Below are positions 12,101-22,834 of a DNA stretch of 64,000 bases, piece by piece. The position numbers were made by a program, and so were the translations under genes. The number at the start of each line of letters is the position of its first letter. Positions within the stretch are counted from its first letter, which is position 1. Source of the stretch: Plumapathes pennacea (lineage: Eukaryota > Cnidaria > Anthozoa > Antipatharia > Myriopathidae); NCBI GenBank assembly GCA_964036295.1, contig OZ038462.1, positions 26,955,259-27,019,258 of the forward strand, written 5' to 3'. Below the pieces are notes generated by a model. That model worked only from the letters and a program-made list of their open reading frames with translations. It made no database searches and was not told the DNA's origin.

Positions 12101-13431
12101 TGCTGAGAGCTCCCATAATGAGTGGTCACTTTTTCCTCTGCTCCCACAGGGCTTCAATAGCTCAACAGTTAGTGTTACACCATTGTCATTTATGATCGTG
12201 GTTTTAACTCTTGTTGAAGCCCCTTGTTTTTACTAGGCTTTCCCTGCAACTGCTTAGAGCAAGGACACACATGAAACATCTTGTTCTATTGGCAGGTGCC
12301 TTAACATCCACTGTGACGAGTCCAATATGGGTGTCAAAAACCAGGCTACAGCTAAACAACAGGTCAGTTTTCTTACAGCTGTGTTGACACTGAACAACAG
12401 TTTAGAATCAGTCAATAACCTTGACAAACATCAGAAGAAGAAAAAAGTACTTGCCTGATTAGCTATTCCCCAGGATTAACCAAGTTCTTTATTCCACATT
12501 CTTGGTCAACAAGTTGCAGAGCTCTGATCACATACTGTACTAACTAGAAATCTTGTTGTAGGTCAAAGCATGTGTTGTAAGCGAGGCCTTTTCTTTTTTG
12601 GCTGAAAAATAGAAGAGTTTAGAACTAATCTAGGATTGACAAACTGGTGTATTAACTGTGTGTTGATGAGAGTAATGGAACGCCGTGAAAGAGACAATAG
12701 CTGTGACTCTAGTGACTCTTTGACGGCGTTCCATTACCCTCATCAACACACAGTTGATACACCAGTTTGTCTTCCGCCACGCCGACGCAGTCAACCTAGT
12801 TCTCTTAAGAGCTGGTATTACACTAATCTAGGATTAGCCTAACTGAGGTTTGAATAGCTGGGCCCTGAATGGTAGAAATCTCCAGTACACTATATAGGTT
12901 TCCGTCAAATCTAATATTTTCTCATTTAGACCTGTAAGAGGGAATCTGAAGACCGTCGTCAAAGAGATTTACCAGTTCGACGGAGTGAAAGGATTCTACC
13001 GAGGACTAACAGCGTCTTATGTCGGACTCTCAGAGACAGTTATTTACTTCATCATCTACGAACACATCAAGGCCAAGTGTCAAGAGATTAATAAACACAG
13101 GAGAGGGGTCAATAAGAGAACAATGTTAGACTTTGTTGAATACATGCTGGCGGCCGCAACCTCAAAGTGCACTGCATCAATAATAGCTTACCCCCACGAA
13201 GTTATTCGAACACGATTACGGCAAAAGGAAGTGGACGGACGCCGCAAATACCACTCGTTCGGCCAGGCGTTTGTTAAGATCATGCGGGAGGAAGGCCGGC
13301 GGGGACTTTATGGTGGACTCTGTACACATCTTATACGCGTTGTTCCAAACACTGCCACGATATTCCTGACTTACGAGGCTGTTGTTTACTTGCTGTCCCA
13401 GGAAAATGTTGTTGGTAAGCAGTCTGTTTAG
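9191..13431 (+). CDS. SLC25A36: Mitochondrial pyrimidine nucleotide carrier, SLC25A33/SLC25A36 type (5 exons)
   Basis: The encoded carrier of 326 residues should exchange pyrimidine (deoxy)nucleotides across the mitochondrial inner membrane. Exons are 9191-9243, 10704-10767, 11434-11728, 12296-12362 and 12930-13431, all in frame. The three mitochondrial carrier signatures are present: CPLEVVKTRLQ in repeat 1, SPIWVSKTRLQ in repeat 2 (the Trp form typical of the A33/A36 pair) and YPHEVIRTRLRQ in repeat 3. Other landmarks are FRGLGANVAGFAPSRAIFF, FYRGLTASYVGLSET and GLYGGLCTHLIRVVPNTA. The start MTSDTLTAPTYVHLLAGG is chosen because repeat 1 follows at the right distance. For exon 3 an upstream acceptor at 11433 is used rather than one seven bases later, as only it keeps the frame. 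Its NDPK neighbour shares a nucleotide theme, but co-regulation is speculative. A33 and A36 cannot be separated here. Confidence 0.92.
11041..11187 (+). repeat. SINE-like fragment with T-rich tail
   Basis: The stretch 'gaacctgtcttctttctacaggt' resembles 15550-15573, and 'gagcctctggctcgggagaatgggcaac..actccct..tcgactttaaata' closely resembles 17160-17213. It ends in a run of 20 T. This looks like parts of one dispersed short element family. No promoter boxes are certain. Confidence 0.4.
11810..11864 (+). repeat. C-run followed by CCA/CAA microsatellite
   Basis: A run of C is followed by repeated cca and then caa/aac triplets in intron 3 of the carrier gene. Confidence 0.85.
12149..12222 (+). 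pseudogene. tRNA-like relic
   Basis: A 74-base stretch begins gggcttca and ends tgaagccc, giving an 8-bp acceptor-like stem. It contains a D-arm-like tagctcaacagttagtg and a degraded T-arm region gtggttttaactcttg in place of the usual ggttcgaatcc. The internal B box is lost and there is no good anticodon stem, so this is at most a decayed tRNA or the head of a tRNA-derived SINE. It lies in intron 3 of the carrier gene. Confidence 0.35.
12641..12770. mobile_element. Foldback element
   Basis: The left arm acaaactggtgtattaactg and ggaacgccgt are complemented by the right arm acggcgttcc and agttgatacaccagtttgt. Arms are about 55 bp. Words like ctaatctaggatta flank it on both sides (12625, 12822). 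It lies in intron 4 of the carrier gene. Confidence 0.75.
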
Positions 13432-15985
13432 ATTCAAATCTGAGCCTGGCCCGGTTCAAAGCAGGATTAAGCCAATATACCCCTTCACGGTATTGAATGC
13501 ATGATGGATAATCAGGGCAAGAACAAAGAAACATGGCGACGACCCGTGCGAGAAGTCTCGATTTAATAGTAAAATCGCTGACAATCAGAACCACTGAAAG
13601 CTTGCAAATCACAATTTGGAGTGTTCCGAAGTTCCACCGATCAGAAAAACGAATGTATATGCAGTTTATTTGCCCTGATTACCCATCATGCATTCAATAC
13701 CGTGAAGGGGTCTATTCTGCGAGCAATGCCGCAACGAACATGTTTTACAAATGTATTTTACGAGTTGGATCAGTTAACGGACTTTAACCTGATGAAACTG
13801 TAAAAAGTTACGGATACAGACTTCACGTGCATACCCTTCAAGTAATTGGCTGTAGTATTTGATCGAAGCGTATTTTGACGTCAAGGCTGAAATTTAGTCC
13901 CTGTTTACATGTAAGGGAGGGTTACCCTAGCAAGGAGATAGGGTAGCCCTCCTCCTAGGATGGCCCTACCTATCATGTAAACGGAACAAAGAATTTCAAT
14001 AGAGACTGGTGACCCTTCTAGGAGGGGCTCCTTCCATGTAAACAGGGCCTTAGTTGCTTTTTTTTTTAAAGCCAAACAACTCGGGTGCAGCGACAATGGT
14101 ACATCAACTGCAACGATCTATATAGGTGAAATGAAATGAAATTATCATCTTAGAATATGCTAGATGTTTTAATGCTGCCACTGACTGGCGCCGTGCAGTG
14201 TCTTGCAGAGCACGTGTTGGTTTTTATCGAGAACGAATCGGATCAAAGCTTGCATCACGGCTAAGTCGTCTACTTTTTTTCTATTTTTTTCTCACTGCAA
14301 TTGATTTTAATCTTGTTACAATACACGAAAAAGACATTACTCTATTGCCGTTAATTCTAAATATTATATGAATTCTGCGGCAATGTTTCGCCAATCACAG
14401 CACGTTGTTCATGCTGCATGTCAAACCCAGTGGATATCCTTCATCACAAATAATCACACATGCATGACATATAAAAAGTACTATAAATATTGTTCATTGT
14501 TGGGACTCCGTTATATAATTTAGCAGTCCTTTTTATGAACGTTTTGTCCAAAATATTTGCCATTATATAGACGATGTTGTGGACCAGGCAATGGATTATA
14601 GTCATTAAAAAGTTTGTTCACTAAGTCATTGTGGTGTTTGGAGTTTGGAACTAGAAACAAGAAGCTGTACTATTGTCGTCTTATTGCTAATATCTAGATC
14701 GCGCTGAACAGCGAGTTTACAAATTACTTAGGGTAAGTTTATATGTGAAGGCAAAATAACATTCCGTAATTCTGCTAACGTGTATAGAAAATAGCGGCCG
14801 AATGATTTAGCAATATATATTTTTACCACAATTCACTAGTTTCTCGCCCTCTGATTGGTCGATTTACCGTCGTAAATAAGAGTCCAGAAAACGATATGAC
14901 GCCAGCATGTCGCGCTTCGCAATTAACGAAATATAACAAAACGTTCTTGTATTTTTCTAAATATTGTAGTAAAAAAAAAAAAAATTTCCACTGTTTGCCG
15001 TGGAAAGGCAAACCAGTGGAAGTGCCCCGTGAGTCCACAACATTTTGACCACGTGATGACGTAAATCGTGGTAAATAAGAGTCCACACCACGGCAAACCA
15101 GTGGAAATTTATTAAATTAGTTATGAAACTGGTATATTTGGAACATGACCGAGTTGAGCTACGCTATTCTTCTTGATCGAATCAGCTAGACGATGCGTGC
15201 AATGAACTGCTGAAACAGCAGTAACTGATATTGCGTGTAAAAATTGCACCGCGTGTCCACCTTCCGCGGTACAACTGCGCGCAAATATTGCGAGTAATAT
15301 CGCCCCTTTTGTCCGGTCCTTCAGACACATCTTGAAAGACAAAAGATGTCTGCAGCCCGAGCTTACAAATAAAGCGAACTTGTGCCGAATGAAAATGACA
15401 ATGAATAGCAGATGAAGACGAGATCGTAAACGAAGTCGCCGAGCGTTCTTGGGTGGTGGAACAGCCGATGCGTAATGAAGCTCTGAACTATGAAGTCGTG
15501 TGTTCGACTACCGGTAGTATAGTACAGAAGGGAGGTTTTTACCTTCCGAACCGGCTGTCTGCTTTCTGCAGGTCGTATAAACTGAAAATACCTAACGTTA
15601 TATAAATCATGTAACAATGGAATGCTAGTACTTGTGAGAATTGCTCTAAACGTAGAGATAAAATGGATGATAAATCAACTAAAAGTCGATGTGGGAAAAC
15701 TATACGCCGTGCTCCGACAAAGCCGGCTAACACTCGAAACGTCAACTTAAAATACTTTAACGGCGTTTAGCTTTCCCCATATTGACTTTTGCTCGATTTA
15801 TCACTGCATACGTTATAAATATAGTTACTTTGGCTATAAAATGGTATTTCAAACACACTGCATAAATACAATGTCGACTTGTACTTTATTTATTTAAACA
15901 CTCTCAACGTTCAACACTATGACACAATGTTCAGCACCAGGAATCATCTCTCCCCTGGAAATGTTCATACGGCGTGTACCTTGAA
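13432..15985. repeat. Intergenic region filled with foldback and SINE-like repeats
   Basis: Three recognisable items: inverted arms at 13480-13521 and 13670-13711; a foldback at 13899-14049 whose ends read ctgtttacatg and catgtaaacag; and repeated cggcaaaccagtgga words at 15008 and 15093 with taaataagagtcca words at 14874 and 15073. From 15500 to 15620 there is a B-box-like tgtgttcgactacc followed by sequence shared with 11041-11090. At 15715-15745 a caaagccggctaacactcgaaacgtca motif resembles 26195-26217. No supported gene. Position 15885-15890 is a polyadenylation signal for the minus-strand gene. Confidence 0.6.
15885..15890 (-). terminator. Polyadenylation signal for the hydrolase gene
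   Basis: AATAAA on the minus strand, about 95 bases after the hydrolase stop codon. Confidence 0.5.
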
Positions 15986-18900
15986 TTAGCTACCGCGATA
16001 GGTCGAGTAGGAAAACGGGCTGAGAAGCAACGGAACATGGTAATGCTGCTTTGGATCTTTGATGATGAAAACAATCTGAAGATTGGAAGAAAAAAGAAAA
16101 TCAGTAAAAAAGCTTGATGTGCAAATGGCTCAATACACCAAATGCCATGGCAAATGGACTTGGCTGATAGTTTGAGAAAATGCTTTCTTCTGGGTAATGT
16201 ATCAGTATAAGGTTGATGTGGAATCGCTGGACGCACTAATAATAAAAGAATGTGTTGGCTGAACGAGCGTTACCCTTTTGTCAGACCAAACACACGAGGA
16301 TACAATGATCAGTTCCATGCATAGAACATTCTTCCATTAAGAACTTACCTCTACGTAGGGATAGAAATAAGACGCGACCCCAATGGACTTGAAGTAATCC
16401 TCCGTTTCAAATCGCATCATGTATTTTCCCACCAAAAACTGCGCTGGGGTCACGAGGTCTGCGACCCGTCCATCAGCGTTTGTTGCCCTGTGAAAAGGAC
16501 AGAGATACATAATGTTAAAGGCAACTTTGTGTTTCGTATAGGGCATTAATTTTCTCCTTAAAAGAAACGGTTTCAGAAGAGTAACAATCTCCACAGAAGT
16601 ACGTTACTATAAATCCTTCATTCGATAAATATTTCATCAAGGACTTTATTTCTTTGTATCATGGATCACACGTGTAAATTAAATGCAAGAGCAAGGAAAT
16701 GAATCAGCCAATCAGCCTTCAGTTCTCTCAGAAACCCTCCCTGAGAAAACTAGGCAGGGGACTTTGCAAACACGGGACGTTTCGCGATGTCAACGAAAAA
16801 GGTGGACTAAATTGAGCAGCAGATCATACCCAGCAGCTATCTGTTTCCACATCCTGCAGTCTGGTCGGATTTCTTCCATAAACAGCTGGATCTTCAGGTT
16901 TCGTGCCGGCGCCCCCAGTGTCGTGTCCAGGACATGCGTGGTCAGCGGACTCCCCGGCATCGTGTTACTGGTAGTGCTGACTTTGTGTTGCTATGGGAAA
17001 AGGTGAAACACGTTCTTGAACGAAGGATGCTTCCTGATAATAGTATAATGGTCAAACTTCTTTTTTTCTCTTCATGGTCCACATGAAACTATGAACTATT
17101 GAAACTATGAACATCGACAGATAGCAGTTATATAATAACAATATCGAACACTTAAACACGAGCCTCGGGCTCGCAGAGAATAGGCAACAACTCCCTGTGA
17201 ATCGACTTTAAATAGAGGTATTTATTTATTTTTAACAAGAAACAATTATCCGAAACCACTTCATAAGGGTACGCATTTGCTTTCAGGAAGCAACCAGTTC
17301 ATAACGAAGCGGCTATCGTACAAAATGCAATTCGCTGCACAAAAGGAGAACATAACGACGCAAAAATAGAAGCTTATCGCTGTCGGAATATCGGCCATGC
17401 ATTGGTGGTATGCACATTTCATGCGCACAAAATCTTGGTACCAGTGCGCGGCTCTCAACCCAGTCATATCGTGCTAAGTGAGGTCGTACCAAAAAAATCA
17501 TATGCGAGAGAGAAACAAAGGTAGATCTCCGACAAGCCAATCACAACAAAGCATCCCGCTTACCACGGCGGGGCTGGTCGTCATGGCAACTACCGCGACG
17601 CGCGACGGGGCTTGACTCTCCGTCAAACCGGAAGAAACCGCACCGGAAACGGTCACCATAGTGGGTAAGCTTTGTGCTGAGGTGCTGCAGCCTCTGGGAA
17701 GAATCTGACGTAGTTTAGGAGTTACCAAAGAAATAGACGGTGAAACCGGAAGTTCGTCCAACACGGAGGCGTAGGTTCCCTTAATGCAGTTGTAGGTGTA
17801 GATCCTGGACAGCCCGGCGGCTTTAGAGATTCCCGCCATTAGTTCGCCCAGCGTGTTGTGACCCAGTGCGGAGTTCTCGTACCACACCGCGTCATCTTCC
17901 GACGCGTGAACGTGTCGCTTTGGCCGTTGCCATAGCCACGGGTTGATCGGGTTGAGTTTGGAGAGGTACTTGAGGAAGGATGCCACTGGACAGCGAGGGT
18001 TGCCTGGCAACGGGGAAATATTTGTCTCAGTTAGCAAACAAACAAACAACAGCGTTAAGAACAAATGTGATTGACAAACTGGCCCACCTCTTTGCATTTG
18101 ACTATAACGTACCAGAATCTGACAATTGCTCTCACTGAAAATAAGCAGTTTCATTTGTCTCGCAAGGAAACAAGAAAGCGTTTTTACCCATGAAAAACTC
18201 ATTTATTTTACTTTGATCTATAAAAATATAAATATAAATATGAAAATGTTTTGGCTTTCTTCCAATTATAAACCGGCAGTCGCCCATTGATAGAGAGCCC
18301 CTTCCTCTATAGAACAAAACATGTTTGACCTTTAGCAGTGAAAAGTGAGTGAACTTAAGTTCAACTTCGTTTACTGGTAACTGATTTCAAACTCGATTAC
18401 AAAGAAATAAATACAATGTATAGTTGATTAACAGACTACTGATTTCAATATGGACGAGTCAAGCAAACGCTTTATACTGTCGGCACAGCTATTAAAATCG
18501 ATTGACTTCAAATTTAGCATTACGACTTCAATGCACGAGGTTAAACGTTTTACCGATGAGAAATCAAACAGAAAACAAACTGAAACAACTTTTACTTGCA
18601 CATGCATATCAAAAATCAATGATATCCGGAAGATATACTGTGCACCGACAATTGCTCATATACTGACTTTCATACCGCACGTGTCATTCCAAACGGGGTC
18701 AAATGTTTGTGTACATATTGATGTTTTTTCTTTCAAAGAAAACTTCGAATTCTTTATCTACTTATTGATAACACATTAACGCATTATTGGTATTTTTCTG
18801 ACGTTCACCACAGTACAGTTTCGCGCCTTTTTCTACGCGTACTCACCTTTCCTCTCATACATCCTCGCGCTCATCTTCGTCAAATTTGCGCTGACATTTT

Positions 18901-19627
18901 CTTGCTTCTGGTGAATGTACTTCAGACCGGTGACCGTGTCTTGTGCCACGATATAGCTATCCCTCGTTTGCTCTCTTAACTTCTCCCGATTCCGCTTTCC
19001 AGGCAGATACATAATTACATCAAAAAACGCTTTCTTCTGTAAACCTTCGGGCGTGCTTGTGTTCAAAACACCACTCGAATACAACTTCTGGAGATCTGCT
19101 GGCGTTATATCTGTTGAATGATCCACTTCTCCTTTTCCAAGTCGCTTAAGCTCCACAATTTGAGCCTTGAAAACTTCGTTAGCATCCACGAATTCTGGGT
19201 CATTTAGAATATCGACATTTCGCCGGTACTGTAAGTGCCTGTTGATGCCGAAACGAATACAACTCAAAGCCGACTTCTTGTACAAGTCACCGTTTTTCTT
19301 TCTGGCCTCAACGTAGAATTTACGCAGCACGTTGTTCAGAGCTCGCTTGTCCAGATTTTCAAAGCGTGGGTCATAGCCTTTCTCTGTCATGTAATCGCGA
19401 AGAATCTTCACGGCAGTCTTCGTCGCGCGTTTTGTATTTTCGCTGTTCTTTTCCTCCAGAAGTCGTTGTATGTCTTCCTCTGAGCTCTCAGCGAAGCGAG
19501 AAGCGTTTTCCTCTGCTGTGATTTCTCCAACATTCAACTCGTTATTTGCAGTCCCAGAAACATCGTTAAAAGGCTCAACTTTCACTTCAGGAAGATGGAT
19601 AACAACAGAATCTTGCACGCTCGCCAT
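15986..19627 (-). CDS. Crypton-derived DUF3504 domain joined in frame to 5-hydroxyisourate hydrolase (5 exons)
   Basis: Exons on the minus strand are 18847-19627, 17564-18003, 16830-16990, 16349-16487 and 15986-16075; phases 1, 0, 2, 0 match at every junction and give 536 residues. Exons 1-2 resemble KIAA1958/DUF3504 proteins, which descend from crypton tyrosine recombinases ([33 protein letters not shown], then [15 protein letters not shown] and WQRPKRH). The recombinase C terminus looks decayed ([15 protein letters not shown] where YTNHxIRAT is usual) and is followed by a Ser/Thr/Val-rich stretch. Exons 3-5 encode a complete hydrolase of the ureide pathway, which opens 5-hydroxyisourate: [50 protein letters not shown] with the expected His, Arg, His and C-terminal YRGS. 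A Met just before the hydrolase (TMPGSPL) could start a stand-alone enzyme, so two genes or alternative starts remain possible. Confidence 0.72.
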
Positions 19628-22600
19628 TCTTATCGACCCAGGGGCGTCATCTTATGAACTAAAGCAAAACGCTGCCCAACGAGCAATATCATAAAATGTT
19701 GACCGCCAGATGTTCGCTGGCGCGTTTCTCACAGTTTTGAGGGCGGAAAATTTGAATTCAACAAATTCTATGAATATTAAGAAAAAAAAAAACTATACAT
19801 AACCAAACTCGGAAATATAATCACCAAAAGATTGATAATTTTCGGAATATAGCGTGTAGTGAGCGTGCATGTCGACTTTTGATCTTGACATGAGCTAGGT
19901 CCAATACAGGACATTATCTCAAATTTGCATTACATATCTTTCTTTGTCAGGCAACTACTTCTTCAAATATCAAAGAAATTATGAGAAAGTTTAGCTGAGC
20001 TCAGATCAGGTCAATTAGAGAACAAAGTTATTTTTCAAAGAAAGATTAGGATCCTGCGCACATCGAGCCGATTGCGTCCGGCCTGATAAACGCATTCCAC
20101 AAAATATTACCTGGAATTTTTGACAGGATATTAGCATACTAGCGACACTTTATTATAGCATTCTGAGAGCACTATATTCGACTTCACGGTGAAGCAAATA
20201 TACAGCCATTAAATAACTCGGAACACTAAAAGAGCGTCTATGATCTCTTCCGACAGTTGACTCAGCGTGCGACCTCCGCTCAAATGTTTCACTGATACTG
20301 TTAAACCACAAAATGCATCGTATCCAGTTTAGGATTCTAAAGCTTTTGGTGATAATGAAATTACTGATAACAATACCAAGTATTGGGTCGCTAGTAGAGG
20401 TGGGCGTATCAAGTCAAAAATAGGGGGATTCAAAATATAAATATAACGACAGGTCATTAAACGATAAAAATCGGAAATGAGGCGAGCCATTTATTGTCCG
20501 CATTATTTATATCGTGTCAAGAATAAGGGTTTATCCGAGTATTGCAAAACTTGACAGACACAAAATATGATAACATAGCTTGAAAGACTGCACCTCAAAG
20601 AAAATAAAAATGCCAAGTTTTAGAGCGATAGATTTCTTTCTTGCAAACTGATAACTTACAAAGTTAAAATAAAATACTATAACGTGGTGGTTAGCAAATA
20701 TTAGAACGAGATATCACTCCAGAACTCGCCCTTTATTTTCATCGCCCTTTTTATATTCCATATTAGGCAACATGGTTTCCTGGATTGAGTTTGGCGGTTC
20801 AAATACCTGTCATTCTTTGCACTCGTCTTGGTACAGGTTATCTGCATTATGAAGAGAGCTTTGTCTTCTTCTTCCTCGCCTCCTCAGTTCTTCTCCTTTT
20901 TTTTTTCTTTTTTTTTTCTCTCTCTCGGTCTTTTTTCATGTCCTTGTTCTTCTCAATCTTTCTCCTTCTTGTTCTTGTTCTCGTTTTCGTTCCTCGTCTT
21001 CTTCTATTCATATCCTCTCCCTTTATCTTTTTATTGTTCTCTTTTTTTTTCTTTATTTTATCACAAAATAAAGAGCGTACAGTTGGTATATGTGCACATG
21101 TTTCTCCTTCCCCCTTATCCGCTTCTTATCATCTTCTTTCGAGCTCTTTCCCGTCCGGCTTTCCGGCCTTCTTCTTTAACTTTATCTTTAACTTCATAGT
21201 CTTCTCCTTGGCAACCCCTTCTCCCTCAATATCCTCTTCCATCGTATAATAATATTTATCGGCTCCTTCACCTTTCTCCTTCGTTTTAAAGCAAATAAGA
21301 TCTCTTGCACCGGCATAAAAACGAATTTATATATCACCATAACTTCTCTTTTACTGTCACCGATCTGTAGGAGAAGGGTGGGAGGGGAGGGTGGGGTGGT
21401 AGGAGCAATAAGGGGTACAAGGGAAATGTATGTCTTCGCATTTGAAATAAAGAAATCGAGCAGGGGAAATGTACTAAGCATGGACTAAACGAAGTTCCTA
21501 AACAAATAAAATATATGCCAGATAGAGATAATGCCAACTCCATAAGCACTTTGTCATGACTGGCCTGACTTACAAAGGCTTGCATGACAACCATTTTATC
21601 AATATGTGAATTGCTGGTAACAATAAAATTACATATTTTTATTATTTTTATTACTATTATGTAATTTCAACATATTTAAAGACTGTTGTATTATGTAATA
21701 TTTTTGTTTATATTTTTAATAAACAAAAATATAATTATTATAAACATAAAATATAATTTAAAAAAAATTATTTTATGAAAAACTACTATTTGGGGGCAGC
21801 TGTATTCTATCTTTTCTAAATAGCTTCTATTTATAATTCTTATGAAAATGTCACCCAAGGAGCAAGTCAATCATTTCTATTCTAACTTCATAATACCACA
21901 ATATTACATACAAGGAGCCTTTGTGGGACCTCAATGCACTTGTAGATAGATATTTGATTTTAGCTCTGACCACAAAGTAGTCACAGCCATTTCTGTGGTC
22001 ACAACACTTTGTGCCCACAGTTTGTGGGGGAGGGGCACAAGGTGTTTCGACCACAAAAACAGCTGTGAGAAGACTCGCCACAAAGTAGATGAAATATTTC
22101 AGTTCTCATGACTTCCTGGCCAGTAACTTTTGCAGGAGTTGAATTTGCATTTAAACACATTTACGTGTTTGTATTAGAATGGTTTTACAGCCATTTTCTC
22201 CAAATTATTTGTTTGTGAGTTTGTCATACAATGTGTATAACTGCAAACTGTGGCCTGTCGGGTTTGGACATCGAAAACCCTGTGGCAATGTCAATTTGGT
22301 TTTTGCTCATAAGGGGCACAAACTTAAATAACAATACATTGCCACTCAGCCAGTGAACCTTGAACAATAACAAGCCTGAGTGCTGTGACTACTCCACCCC
22401 CACCCCCTGGGTCTCCTTCACTTTCCCTCCCCCTCTCTTGTTAGTGGCCATCCAATCCAACAACAAGGACACAGTAGCACAGCACGGCAGATAACATAAA
22501 ATCTTTCCCCATGCGCGTCGTTGCCTCACACAAGACAACTTGGATATCAGTATTAAATATTCGAGAGCTGTTTTGCATTTTCGTCGAGCCATATGTGTCC

Positions 22601-22834
22601 AAAGACCAGACGAAACTCATTGATCGTCAAGGCACGGATATAAGAAAAAAGAAAACAGATATAAAGCATACCTGGTGAGTTTTCAGATGACTTGCTATGC
22701 TTGAAAGCCTCGAGTTTGTATACATACGTGTATCAGGAGCTCGGCGCCAGCCAACAATCCACTGCAACAATAATTATTGTCTTTGATTGAGCCCGCATAA
22801 CAACCTGGTTAGCGGTCATCTTAACAATTTCAAA
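19628..22834. other. Divergent intergenic region, low-complexity tracts
   Basis: No gene is supported. At 20865-21060 there is a long pyrimidine tract made of ctt, ttc and poly-T words on the plus strand; open frames across it are compositional artefacts. At 21600-21790 the sequence is very AT-rich (ttattatttttattactattatg). Promoters of the chimeric gene (minus) and ALKBH8 (plus) should lie at the two ends. Confidence 0.6.

Noticed and set aside
13331..13787. Two open frames on opposite strands sharing CPDYPSCIQYREGVY
   Set aside because: The shared peptide is produced by the inverted DNA arms at 13480-13521 and 13670-13711, not by related proteins.
18428..18779. Open frames on both strands in the intron between exons 1 and 2 of the chimeric gene
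   Set aside because: No family signature; the spliced exons on either side join in frame across the region.
20785..21249. 154-codon open frame rich in Phe, Leu and Ser
   Set aside because: It is a read-through of a pyrimidine tract; overlapping frames look equally 'coding', and there is no family signature.
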